This document shows, one piece after another, positions 32,325-40,187 of a stretch of DNA of 45,796 nt; the stretch's first letter is position 1; the number at the start of each line of letters is the position of its first letter. A program made the position numbers and the translations under genes. The notes beneath the pieces were generated by a model. It made no database searches, was not told the DNA's origin, and saw nothing but the letters and a program-made list of their open reading frames with translations. Origin of the DNA: a virus; the IMG/VR virus record IMGVR_UViG_3300047321_000782, positions 1 through 45,796 of that record; one strand, given 5' to 3'.

Positions 32325-32432
32325 AAAAGATCGCAGGCTTCGCCAGTTCCTACAGGGGTGAGCGTTCGGCTTTGGTGTTGCGGTGGCTGGTTGTGCGCTA
32401 TCGCGAGCAGGCTCACTCCTACAGGGGGATGC
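32325..32432. repeat. Two host REP-like palindromes between gpF and gpG genes
   Basis: GATCGCAGGCTTCGCCAGTT followed by CCTACAGGGG, and about 45 bp later TATCGCGAGCAGGCTCACTC followed by CTACAGGGG, lie in the same orientation in a 170-bp gap. They have the same two-subtype make-up as the pair at 6341-6430. Confidence 0.72.
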
Positions 32433-32438
32433 GGTGTG

Positions 32439-33266
32439 TCAGTTGGGTGGGTGGTCGGTGGTGGTTTGTTTTAGGGCTGTGCCGGGGGCGTGGTTGAAGC
32501 CGGGGTCGGTGCGGAAGGTGATGTTGTGGCCTTGGGCGTTGGTGAGGCGTAGGCCGGTGACGGTGGCGGTTCGGATTTCGCCGGTGTGTTTGTTGAGGCC
32601 GGTTTCTATGGTTTCGGTGAAGGTGCGGCCTTGGCTGGTTTGGACGGTGAGGCCTCGGCGTTTGACGGCGGCTTCGGTCAGGGCGACGACGCGGCAGCGG
32701 CAGTTGAAGCCGTTGGGTGGGTAGATGAATTGCCAGATGGGGTCGTCGTGGCGGAAGACTTGGCCGTGGAGTGCGCGGTGGCTGGGGCGGGTTTTGCTGT
32801 CGAGGGTGGCGACGAGCATCCAGTATGGGTGGGTGTCGGTGTTGGCTTCCATGCTGGTTTTGCGGCCGGCCATGTAGGCGCTTTGCAGGTTGGTTTGGTA
32901 GATGGTTTTTAGCCGGCGTGGGCTGCCGAGTTGGACGGGTTCGGCGGTGCCCTCTGTGTTGATGATGATGGGTTTGCCCCACCAGCCTTGGGCTTGCAGG
33001 GTGGGTGTTAAGTGGGCGGTGAATTGTTTGAGGGTCTGGCCTTGTTGCAGGGCTATTTCGAGGGCGGCGCGGATGTCGGCGAGCAGGTCGAGGCGCATGG
33101 CTTTGGCGACGGTGAAGGCTTGGTGGTGGGCGTGGTCGAGTTGGTCTTGCCAGTGCCAGGTGATGGCGTAGCCCTTGGCTTTTAGGTAGGCGATGGCGTT
33201 GGCGGGTTCCAGGTCGAAGATTGCTTGGAGGTCGAGGGGGTTGAGGGTGTTGGTGTGGGTTGCCAT
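32439..33266 (-). CDS. Head morphogenesis protein (Mu gpF / SPP1 gp7-like)
   Basis: The 275-residue protein fits the Mu F family: AKGYAITWHWQDQLDHAHHQ, then IYQTNLQSAYMAGRKTSM, DSKTRPSHRALHGQVF and YPPNGFNCRCRVVALTE. The last two carry the family's R-P-S-H and C-R-C-R motifs. A few copies are built into the procapsid near the portal. It follows the portal gene by 1 nt. Confidence 0.92.
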   Translation of the reverse strand: MATHTNTLNPLDLQAIFDLEPANAIAYLKAKGYAITWHWQDQLDHAHHQAFTVAKAMRLDLLADIRAALEIALQQGQTLKQFTAHLTPTLQAQGWWGKPIIINTEGTAEPVQLGSPRRLKTIYQTNLQSAYMAGRKTSMEANTDTHPYWMLVATLDSKTRPSHRALHGQVFRHDDPIWQFIYPPNGFNCRCRVVALTEAAVKRRGLTVQTSQGRTFTETIETGLNKHTGEIRTATVTGLRLTNAQGHNITFRTDPGFNHAPGTALKQTTTDHPPN

Positions 33267-33267
33267 G

Positions 33268-34761
33268 TCAGTCTTCTCTGTCGGCGATGGCGCTGAGGCG
33301 GCCCCAGGTGTTGGCGATGACGTTGAGTTGGGTGAGGTGTTGTTCGAGGGCTTGGCTGTCCATGTGTGGTTGGGCTTCGGCGAGTAAGCCGAGGGCGTGT
33401 GTGGGGTCGGGGCTTTGCTGCAGGGCTTGGATCAGGGGGGCGATGGCTTGCTCGGTGTGTTGTTGCAGGGTTTCGGGCGGCAGGCTGTTGATGGCGTGGT
33501 CGAGGGCGGTTTGGTCGCTTGCTGGCCTGTGGGTGGGTTCGGCGAAGGCTGGTGCGTTGGCGGTGGCCGGGGTTTGCTGGAGGTCGCCGTCTTGCAGGTT
33601 GTAGGTGCGTTGCCAGTAGGCGTTGCTGAATTTGACGCCGGATTCGGTGAGGGCTTTGTCGCGTTGGGCGAGGCTTTTGTCGATTTCTTCTTGTTGCCAC
33701 AGTTGGTAGTCGGGGGCGGCGATGTGGGGGCCGAAGTTGAGGTCGACGACGTGGCGAATGCAGGTGTTGAGTGCGGCGGCGACGATGCTGGCGTCGCCGT
33801 CGCGGATGTCTTGGGTGACTTCGGCGCCGGCGGTGGCACTGGCGCGGTTGCTGTCTTTTTCGGTGGTCTGGTTTTGGCCGAGCATGGCGACGTTGATTTC
33901 GCTGCGGCAGTATTCGAGCAGTTGGCGGTAGACGTCGGCGCTGCCGGCTTTGCCGGCGGCTTCGATGATTTGGACGCTGGCGTCGTCGGGGATGGCGGCG
34001 ACGGCGTCTTGGACCATGGCTTCGAGGCTGTCGAGCAGCAGGTTGGTTTCGTCGTCGGTGGCGCCGCGTGGGTGTTTGCCGATGACCCAGGGGCTGCCGT
34101 ATTTTTCGGTGAATTGGACCCAGTATTTGAGGCCGCCGCGCATGAAGGTGGCGGGCCAGAAGCACATGCTGAGGTCGGGGAAGCCGTAGGGGTTGGCGTA
34201 GGTGGCGTCTTGGCGGGCGACGATGATGCGTTGCGGGTCGCAGGCTTGGCCGTCGGGACCGGCGTCTTTGGCTCGAAAGCGCAGCGCGTTGTGCTGGTCG
34301 TAGTAGAACCATTCGGCGGGTTTGCCGAGCAGGTCTTGAGGCACGAGGTGCCGACCGAGGGGCTGCCACATGAGTTCGAGCGGTTGGTAGCCGTATAAGG
34401 GGGCGTCGAGCAGTTCGCGCAGGATGCGATCGAGGTCGAGGTCGGCGAGCCAGTCGCTGATGAAACGTTCGATTTTGGGGCTTGCGTCGCCGCGTTTAAG
34501 GCCGCGCTCGAGTGAGAGGACGGCGGCTTTGCGGCGGCGGATGTTGCCACCGACGAGGGCGCTGCTGCGCAGGTCGCGGTAGACCTTGATGTCTTTGCCT
34601 TGGGCTTTGAGGATGGGGTCGGGGTTTGGCAGGTGGGCGCCGAAGGTGGTCGATTCGGCGCGGCTGCGGGTGGCGATGTGGCGCTTGAGTGCGGGGTTGC
34701 GTTTGGCTTCGGTGAAGCTGACGAATTCGGTGGGACTGATCCATAGGCCTTGGTTGTTCAT
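33268..34761 (-). CDS. Portal protein (Mu gp29-like, DUF935)
   Basis: The 497-residue protein fits DUF935: DIKVYRDLRSSALVGGNIRR, LMWQPLGRHLVPQDLLGKP, YGSPWVIGKHPRGATDDETN, and VAMLGQNQTTEKDSNRASA. It forms the twelve-subunit ring through which DNA is packaged. Start and stop overlap neighbours by a few bases (ATG 4 nt inside the terminase gene end). Length is usual. Confidence 0.93.
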   Translation of the reverse strand: MNNQGLWISPTEFVSFTEAKRNPALKRHIATRSRAESTTFGAHLPNPDPILKAQGKDIKVYRDLRSSALVGGNIRRRKAAVLSLERGLKRGDASPKIERFISDWLADLDLDRILRELLDAPLYGYQPLELMWQPLGRHLVPQDLLGKPAEWFYYDQHNALRFRAKDAGPDGQACDPQRIIVARQDATYANPYGFPDLSMCFWPATFMRGGLKYWVQFTEKYGSPWVIGKHPRGATDDETNLLLDSLEAMVQDAVAAIPDDASVQIIEAAGKAGSADVYRQLLEYCRSEINVAMLGQNQTTEKDSNRASATAGAEVTQDIRDGDASIVAAALNTCIRHVVDLNFGPHIAAPDYQLWQQEEIDKSLAQRDKALTESGVKFSNAYWQRTYNLQDGDLQQTPATANAPAFAEPTHRPASDQTALDHAINSLPPETLQQHTEQAIAPLIQALQQSPDPTHALGLLAEAQPHMDSQALEQHLTQLNVIANTWGRLSAIADRED

Positions 34762-36365
34762 GCGTACCCTTGGGTGATGCGTGGGCCCTGGCGTGGGCGC
34801 CGTGATTTGACGGTGATGGGGCCGGACGCGACTTCGAGTGTGGCGAAGTGGGCCAAGGCGCCGGCGCCGGCGAAGTCGCCGTGGCGGTAAAGGTCGGGGT
34901 CTTTGAGGTCTTGTTGGCGGGCTTTGCTGATCATGGGGATGCCGTCGATGGTTTCGATGGCGCGCAGGTCTTGGTGCAGGCTGTCGTCGCGCGGCAGTGT
35001 GAGGTGGGCGTCTTCGAAGAGTTGGACGAATTTGGGCATCCAGGCGCCGTACCAGGTGCGGCTGATTTTAATTTGGTGGATGCGGTTGTGGCCGAAGGTG
35101 TCGGCGGTTTCTTCGGCGAGGGTTTCGCCGTTGCCGGTGGCGTCGAGGGCGGCGCCGATGAAGCGTGGCAGCCCGCGCAGGAGGTGGAAGAGGATTTGTT
35201 TTTGTTGGCGGGTGGGCACTTTGTGCAGTTCGATGACGAAGGGTATGTCGCGGTGCCGGGTTTGGTCGACGGACATGGGGCAGATGATGGAGAAGTCGCG
35301 GTGCCGGGCGTAGTCCATGCCGAGGAAGTGGCGCAGGGTTGGCGCGAGTGCTTGGCGCATGACGGGGTTGAGGTGGCGGTCGATCCAGTCGGTTACGTAG
35401 GCTTCGCGGCGGTGGATGGGTTGTTGGGTGAAGGCGTCGTCGAGGGCTAGGCGCAGGACGCTGCGGCCGGGGCGCATGGCTTCGTCGATCCAGATGCCGG
35501 GGATGCAGACGCCGTTGCCGTCGCGGGGGATGGCGTCGAGTTCTTCGCGCATTTGCGCTTTGCGCGGGCCGTAGGCGTTGCGGATTTTTTTGTACCAGGT
35601 GTGTTTGCCTTCGGCTGTGGGCGCCTCCCCGGCCATGTAGCAGACGCGTTCGTAGAGGCCGTTGGCGACGGCGTCGTCGAAGGTGGCGCGGTAGACCTGG
35701 GCGCTGTCGCCGTAGCGCTTGTCGCGGATGTCGCTGACCATTTGGTTGAAGGCGTTGGCTTTGCCGTTGTGGGTGCTGATGATGACGATGCGCCCGCCCC
35801 AGATGAGGAGCGCGGTGGCGGCGTCGAGGACGGCGCTGACGTTTCGGTGGAAGGCGGCTTCGTCGATGATGACTTTGCCTTGCAGGCCGCGGACGCTGGC
35901 GGGGTTGCTGGAGAGTGCGACGATTTTGAAGCCTGAGGCGTAGCGGATGCGGTAGGCGTTGATGTGCCGGGTGTGGCCGGTTTCGTCTTGGTCCTGGAAT
36001 AGAAACTCTTCGATCTGGCTGGCGCCGGCGGCTTGGGCTTGGGCCATGACGCGGCTGAATTTGGCGCAGTAGCCGATGAATTCGAGGCCTTTTTCTTTGG
36101 TGTCGCCGATGTAGTAGCAGTCCATTCCGGCGGCGGCTTTTTGGGAGGCGGCGGTGATGACGCTGTCGAGGGCTTCGGCGAAGGTGATGCCGGTGCGCCG
36201 GCCTTTTTCACAGAGTTTGATTTGGGCGTGGATGGCGAGCCATTGGCTTTGGTGGGCCATGAGCAGGCCTTGGGCTTGCGGGTTGTAGTCTTCGGGGATC
36301 TGGCGGACGCTGGGGGGCAGTTCGTCCCATTCGATGACGCGCAGTGTGCTGGCGGATGGGGTCAT
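34758..36365 (-). CDS. Terminase large subunit (Mu gp28-like)
   Basis: The 535-residue protein is the packaging motor and nuclease. It has an adenine/phosphate-binding region (KLCEKGRRTGITFAEALDS), Walker B GKVIIDEAAFH, coupling motif IISTHNGKAN, and a C-terminal nuclease domain with GMDYARHRDFSI and ALDATGNGETLAE acidic residues. I chose the ATG at 36365, overlapping the gp27-like stop by 4 nt, over a long meaningless upstream extension. Confidence 0.93.
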   Translation of the reverse strand: MTPSASTLRVIEWDELPPSVRQIPEDYNPQAQGLLMAHQSQWLAIHAQIKLCEKGRRTGITFAEALDSVITAASQKAAAGMDCYYIGDTKEKGLEFIGYCAKFSRVMAQAQAAGASQIEEFLFQDQDETGHTRHINAYRIRYASGFKIVALSSNPASVRGLQGKVIIDEAAFHRNVSAVLDAATALLIWGGRIVIISTHNGKANAFNQMVSDIRDKRYGDSAQVYRATFDDAVANGLYERVCYMAGEAPTAEGKHTWYKKIRNAYGPRKAQMREELDAIPRDGNGVCIPGIWIDEAMRPGRSVLRLALDDAFTQQPIHRREAYVTDWIDRHLNPVMRQALAPTLRHFLGMDYARHRDFSIICPMSVDQTRHRDIPFVIELHKVPTRQQKQILFHLLRGLPRFIGAALDATGNGETLAEETADTFGHNRIHQIKISRTWYGAWMPKFVQLFEDAHLTLPRDDSLHQDLRAIETIDGIPMISKARQQDLKDPDLYRHGDFAGAGALAHFATLEVASGPITVKSRRPRQGPRITQGYA

Positions 36366-36913
36366 GGTTTGACGCCGAGGAAGGTTTGGCGCCAGTACTG
36401 GGCTTGGTCTTCGGTCATGCCTTTGGCTTTGACGGCGTTGTCGAGGGCGGCGGCTTGTTCTTGCAGGAGGCGTTGGCGGGTGGCGTGTTCGATGGCTTGG
36501 CGTTCTTTGACGCTGAGGGTGCGGGCTTCCATGGTGGCTTTGGCGGCGCGGGCCAAGGCGCTGATTTCGGCGATGGTGATGTCGTCTTTTTCGTGGGCGC
36601 CTAGGGCGGCTTGGTAGGTCAGGGTCGAGATGGCTTCGATGAGGAGGACGCCGGTTTTGTCGCTGGCGTCTTCGCCGAAGGCGCCAACGAAGGCTTCGGC
36701 CATTTGCCGTTGTTGGCGGGCTTTGTCGGTGAGTTGGTCGAAGCCGATTTTGAAGCGGCTGAGGGCGCTGCGGCTGGGCGGCGTTTGGCTGGGGAAGCGG
36801 GCCTGGAGGTCGGCGAGCATGGCGTCGAGGGTGTGGCGGTCTTCGCGCAGGAGTTTGTGCAGGTAGGCTTTGACGTCGGCGGGCAGGCGGTTGATGGTGG
36901 ATTTGCCGGCCAT
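36362..36913 (-). CDS. Terminase small subunit (Mu gp27-like, DUF3486)
   Basis: The 183-residue protein fits DUF3486: STINRLPADVKAYLHKLLRE, then LQARFPSQTPPSRSALSRF, a helix-turn-helix DNA-recognition part, followed by a helical oligomerisation domain. It selects phage DNA for packaging. It lies directly before the large subunit. Confidence 0.9.
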   Translation of the reverse strand: MAGKSTINRLPADVKAYLHKLLREDRHTLDAMLADLQARFPSQTPPSRSALSRFKIGFDQLTDKARQQRQMAEAFVGAFGEDASDKTGVLLIEAISTLTYQAALGAHEKDDITIAEISALARAAKATMEARTLSVKERQAIEHATRQRLLQEQAAALDNAVKAKGMTEDQAQYWRQTFLGVKP

Positions 36914-36915
36914 GG

Positions 36916-37209
36916 TCAGGCGCCCGGCCGTTGGATGCCGGGGACGCGGGCGCGGCCGGCGGCGATGTCTTGGCCGCGTTCGGTGAGGGTGGCGACGAGG
37001 ATGGGGCCGATGTCGTTGAGGGTGATGGCGTGTTGTTCGGCAAGCCAGTGGAGTTCGGTTTTGGTCTGGTCGCGGCTGGTGCTGTGGCCGTGGTGGTCGA
37101 GGGCGGTGTTGAGGACGGAGCTGTTGGCGCGGTAGCCGGGCATGTCGGCGAGCAGGCGCAGGAGGACGAGGCGGATGTCGTGGCGCAGGTAGTCGGTGTA
37201 GGTGTTCAT
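36916..37209 (-). CDS. Mu gp26-like small protein (VpaChn25_0724 type)
   Basis: The 97-residue protein (YLRHDIRLVLLRLLADMPGY, then ANSSVLNTALDHHGHSTSRD and EQHAITLNDIGPILVATLTE) has a winged-helix look. Members lie before the terminase in Mu-like phages and their role is unclear. The ATG at 37209 overlaps the DUF2730 gene stop by 4 nt. Confidence 0.78.
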   Translation of the reverse strand: MNTYTDYLRHDIRLVLLRLLADMPGYRANSSVLNTALDHHGHSTSRDQTKTELHWLAEQHAITLNDIGPILVATLTERGQDIAAGRARVPGIQRPGA

Positions 37210-37511
37210 GGTTTTTCTCGCAGCAGGTAGTCGTTGATGCGGTCGAGGGCGCGGGCCAGTGGGCTGAGGGCGTCTTTGACGCCGGTGAGTTCGGCGCGGA
37301 TGGCTTTCATGTCGCCGAGCAGGTCGGCGATGGCGCTTTGGTCTGGGAGGTGGCGGACGTGTTCTTCGAGGGCGACGATGCGGGTGTTGAGGTGGAGCAG
37401 TTGGTGGGCGCTGGCGGCTTGGCGTTTGGCGAGCCAGGTGTAGAGGCTGAGGGTGGCGAGGATGAGCCATTCGGCGATTTGCAGGCCGGTGGTGAGGTCT
37501 TGGTGGGTCAT
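37206..37511 (-). CDS. Mu gp25-like protein (DUF2730)
   Basis: The 101-residue protein has one N-terminal membrane segment (IAEWLILATLSLYTWLA) and a coiled coil (NTRIVALEEHVRHLPDQSAI, then IADLLGDMKAIRAELTGVKD). This fits DUF2730. It is the first gene of late block A, about 135 nt below the promoter motif at 37647. Confidence 0.82.
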   Translation of the reverse strand: MTHQDLTTGLQIAEWLILATLSLYTWLAKRQAASAHQLLHLNTRIVALEEHVRHLPDQSAIADLLGDMKAIRAELTGVKDALSPLARALDRINDYLLREKP

Positions 37512-37646
37512 GGGGTGCCCCGCGGGGTGTCGGGGGTGTTGCGGGGGGATTGCGGGCGCATGGGGGTTGCCTCCGGTCGGGGCGCCCCGGGTTTGCGGGG
37601 GCCAGAAATACTCACGCCGCTATGGTGGGCGGCGTGGGGATGGAGG

Positions 37647-37667
37647 GCTTTTAATTGGGTTTAGGGA
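37647..37667 (-). promoter_or_regulatory. Candidate late promoter/activator site A
   Basis: The + strand reads GGCTTTTAATTGGGTTTAGG, then GA. It is nearly identical to the copy at 23895. It lies upstream of the packaging and head block and is the first late site met downstream of the repressor. Confidence 0.65.
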
Positions 37668-37675
37668 GAACGGTG

Positions 37676-38191
37676 TTAGCCGAGTAATGCGAGTACGCCG
37701 GTTGCCGCTGCGCCTAATACTGAGGCGGTGGTTGGGTTCTCGAGAAAGGTGCGGAGTAGCCCCTTGGCCTTGTCTTTTTCTGCTGGTGTGGTCTGGGCGT
37801 TATTGATTCCCTGAACGAGGGATTCAACTGCGTTGCGAATGTTCTGGATGTTGTTGTCGCCGATTTGAACGTTATTGGAGCCGTGGAAGTTGTAGGTCGG
37901 GTTGATGACTTGCGGTGGTTTAGGTTGGGTACCGCCTTTTGCATAAACCACTTGCCAGCTTCCCGGGATGTCGTCACCCAAGCCAGATTGATAGCTTATG
38001 CCGGTAATGGCGAATGATATCTCTTTGCCATTGGGCAAAGGCTGAATGAGCGAGTCGCCTTCTTGTGCTTCGAAGTTTGGATCAAAAATTCGAATACTGT
38101 TTCTTGCACTGAAGGCTGTTTTGTACGGCCCCGATTTTTTTCCGCTTGGATCTATGACGAAACAATGGTCGTTCATTAGGTCTTCGAACAT
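37676..38191 (-). CDS. Small protein with RHIM-like motif and hydrophobic C-terminus
   Basis: The 171-residue protein has a beta-rich N-terminal part (about 1-85, with DGDSL-like turns), then YNFHGSNNVQIGDNNIQNI at 100-118. The core V-Q-I-G-x-x-N matches the RHIM-type amyloid motif found in cell-death proteins and in bacterial signalling proteins. After a helical part it ends in TTASVLGAAATGVLALLG, a membrane-active-looking helix. Motif plus hydrophobic end resembles a bacterial amyloid-triggered effector. It stands between the lysis-position genes and the terminase block. The motif match is seen; the function is inference. Confidence 0.6.
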   Translation of the reverse strand: MFEDLMNDHCFVIDPSGKKSGPYKTAFSARNSIRIFDPNFEAQEGDSLIQPLPNGKEISFAITGISYQSGLGDDIPGSWQVVYAKGGTQPKPPQVINPTYNFHGSNNVQIGDNNIQNIRNAVESLVQGINNAQTTPAEKDKAKGLLRTFLENPTTASVLGAAATGVLALLG

Positions 38192-38224
38192 TTGTCGCTG
38201 GCTCCTGTATCCATGGAAAGCTGG

Positions 38225-38884
38225 TCAGATGTTGCAATGTGCAGGTTTTGCTTTTTCTACCAGTTCCTTCGTGTGGGAATCGAGAATGAAAGTGGTAAGG
38301 CAGGATTTATCCTGATCGCCCTCTTTATCCATTGCAGTGGTCACCCCGTCGACCGAGGGGTGGACAGCAGTTAGGCACTGTACCCGATTGGTTTGGAACT
38401 CATCTAGGAGGCTTTGAATCTCGCCGGGCACGGTTCCGTTACCTTCTCTTCTCATTGCGCTGACTTGGGCCTGCCACCAGCTATTGGCGTAGATCCCGGC
38501 TGCGGCGCAGTGGCCCAGCGGTTCGAATACGGAACGACCGAACTGCGCCTGACCGGTTTCACGCAGGGCTTTGAAGTGTTGGCTGTGGGCCGATAGGTCT
38601 TTGAGGTTGTTGGTTTTGAGAATCTGCACACCTCGGCTCATAGCGCTGTCGAGGTCTGCCAAGTATTGGGTGGCGCTGGCCAAGGCTTGAGGGCTGGCGC
38701 TGGTGTAGACGGTGGGCGCCTGCTGCTGTTCGGCAGTTTGGGCAATAGCGGGGTCTATTGGAGTGTTGGCGCTCGGGCTGAGCCAATACCAAACACTGGC
38801 GGCGACGATGATCCATGACACCGCTAACGCGATTTTTTGAGCGGTGGTTTTTTCTGTTTTTACGTTGTTTTTATTCTTGTCCAT
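38225..38884 (-). CDS. Single-pass membrane protein with periplasmic domain, unknown
   Basis: The 219-residue protein has a basic N-terminus and one membrane segment (IALAVSWIIVAASVWYWL, about 18-36), which places about 180 residues in the periplasm. Four cysteines (in HCAAAG, VQCLTA, KSCLTT and the final AHCNI) could form disulfides. It sits where Mu-like phages usually keep lysis genes but shows no lysozyme or transglycosylase motif. AAGGAAG precedes the ATG. Confidence 0.65.
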   Translation of the reverse strand: MDKNKNNVKTEKTTAQKIALAVSWIIVAASVWYWLSPSANTPIDPAIAQTAEQQQAPTVYTSASPQALASATQYLADLDSAMSRGVQILKTNNLKDLSAHSQHFKALRETGQAQFGRSVFEPLGHCAAAGIYANSWWQAQVSAMRREGNGTVPGEIQSLLDEFQTNRVQCLTAVHPSVDGVTTAMDKEGDQDKSCLTTFILDSHTKELVEKAKPAHCNI

Positions 38885-38962
38885 TGGTGCTTCCTTTTTG
38901 GGGCGTTTCGTCCGTGGGTGCTGCTTGGGCGACGGTGGTGACACCGTCTGTTGTTGGGGTGT

Positions 38963-39376
38963 TCAGTGGGATGCGACGAGCATGAAGGCCAGGCCTGCGA
39001 ATACGCCTGTGGCGATGAGGGCGTAGGTTTTGAGGGCTTCGGGCAGGTGGTCTTTGATTGAGTAGCTGAGGGCGGCGATGCCGATGCAGGCTACGCAGGT
39101 TTTGAGGATGAGCCGGTGGTTGTTGTGTTGCTGTGTCAGGGCGTTTTTATGGGCGGTGTTGTCGTCTTGAGGGTTTTGGTCGCAATACAAGCACTGTCGT
39201 TCGCTGGGTTGGGGTGGCGGATGTTTGAGGGTGTGGTGGCCGAGGTTGATTTGGCCGCGGTTGCCTTTGATTTTGATGGTGAGTTGATGGTCTTTTCCAT
39301 CCATGGGGAGGTTTTGTATTTCCTCTGAAAGCCTGGCTGATAGTTTGCTGACCAGGTCTCCGTCCTCGCTTGGCAT
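38963..39376 (-). CDS. Two-TM protein with cysteine pair, unknown
   Basis: The 137-residue protein has a charged N-terminal half with a C-x2-C pair (QCLYCDQ) and two C-terminal membrane segments (LILKTCVACIGIAALSYSI; YALIATGVFAGLAFMLVA). It follows the repressor gene on the same strand, 17 nt below it, so it is probably expressed in the lysogen. Two segments and small size would suit a holin or a superinfection-exclusion protein; neither is shown. Confidence 0.6.
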   Translation of the reverse strand: MPSEDGDLVSKLSARLSEEIQNLPMDGKDHQLTIKIKGNRGQINLGHHTLKHPPPQPSERQCLYCDQNPQDDNTAHKNALTQQHNNHRLILKTCVACIGIAALSYSIKDHLPEALKTYALIATGVFAGLAFMLVASH

Positions 39377-39393
39377 AGTTCTCCTTTGCTATT

Positions 39394-39822
39394 TCAGCGA
39401 TTTATTACCAATTTCAATATGCGCTCAACGCGGGGCTGGTCGAACTGTTGTTCGTGGCCCAGCGCGTTGTAGATCTCTGCGGCCACTTCGGCCAGTTTTT
39501 TTGATGGCCAACGCCGGCCGGCTTGTTTGGCGGCGGCTTCGAGCATTTCGATGATTCGTCCAAGTTTTTCGCCGTCGATGGGCGCCCAGGTGGGGGCTGC
39601 TGCGTCGGTGTTGGGGACGAGGATTTTTTGGCCGGTGATGATGAAGTAGAGGTCGGCGCCGGCTTGGGCGATGGCGGACATGTAGTGGGCGTCGGGGACG
39701 CGGTCGCCTGCTTCGTAGAGCATTTGGGTTTTTTTGGTTACGCCGGCCAGGGCTGCGAAGTCGGTTTGGTTGAGGCCTAGCCGTGTCCGCTCGCCGCGTA
39801 GTCGCTCACAAAAGGAAACCAT
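39394..39822 (-). CDS. Phage repressor (XRE-type helix-turn-helix)
   Basis: The 142-residue protein has an N-terminal XRE helix-turn-helix (RLRGERTRLGLNQTDFAALA, then GVTKKTQMLYEAGDRVPDAH) and a short C-terminal dimerisation part. No LexA-type self-cleavage domain is present, so induction is not through the usual RecA route. It is divergent from the Ner-like gene, the position of the c repressor in Mu-like phages. Two matching operators overlap its own start and the early promoter region. Confidence 0.88.
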   Translation of the reverse strand: MVSFCERLRGERTRLGLNQTDFAALAGVTKKTQMLYEAGDRVPDAHYMSAIAQAGADLYFIITGQKILVPNTDAAAPTWAPIDGEKLGRIIEMLEAAAKQAGRRWPSKKLAEVAAEIYNALGHEQQFDQPRVERILKLVINR

Positions 39823-39875
39823 TCGGTTACCAAAATCCTTTTACATGGGAACCGTTCGGTTCCATCATTCGTTCA
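39816..39875. promoter_or_regulatory. Repressor operator pair and early control region
   Basis: GGAAACCATTCGGTTACC (39817-39834) overlaps the repressor start codon, and GGAACCGTTCGGTTCC (39848-39863) follows with a 13-bp gap. Both are dyads of the form GGAACC-N4-GGTTCC. CATTCGTTCAC and CACGAACGG a little further on may be weaker half-sites. This fits control of both divergent promoters by the repressor and the Ner-like protein. Confidence 0.7.
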
Positions 39876-39942
39876 CACCGTCCGACCACGAACGGCAACT
39901 TTATCGGCACCAAGGCGGGTGCTGTTTCCCCGGAGGGATTTT

Positions 39943-40179
39943 ATGACGCTACGTACTGCGGATGAGGCTAAAGCTGAGCTTAGGGCCAAGGGTGTTTCGA
40001 TTACTCAGTGGGCGATCGCGAATCGCTTTTCGCCCAACCTGGTGTTTGAGGTGTTGGGTGGGCGCAAGAAGTGTGTGCGCGGTCAGACGCATGAGATTGC
40101 GATCAAGTTGGGGCTTAAGGCCGGGGAGATTTGTGTGGACCCGGCGTCGGCTCTTGAGTCTTCGCGTTTTGTGGCGTGA
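39943..40179 (+). CDS. Ner/Cro-like DNA-binding protein
   Basis: The 78-residue protein has a helix-turn-helix-like core: ELRAKGVSITQWAIANRFSP, then NLVFEVLGGRKKCVRGQTHE. It is similar to phage Mu-type Ner and to small regulators that begin the early operon of BcepMu-like phages. The start at 39943 follows GGAGGGATTTT, an excellent ribosome site. It likely turns down the repressor and early promoters during lytic growth. Confidence 0.78.
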   Translation: MTLRTADEAKAELRAKGVSITQWAIANRFSPNLVFEVLGGRKKCVRGQTHEIAIKLGLKAGEICVDPASALESSRFVA

Positions 40180-40187
40180 GGCTCTGG

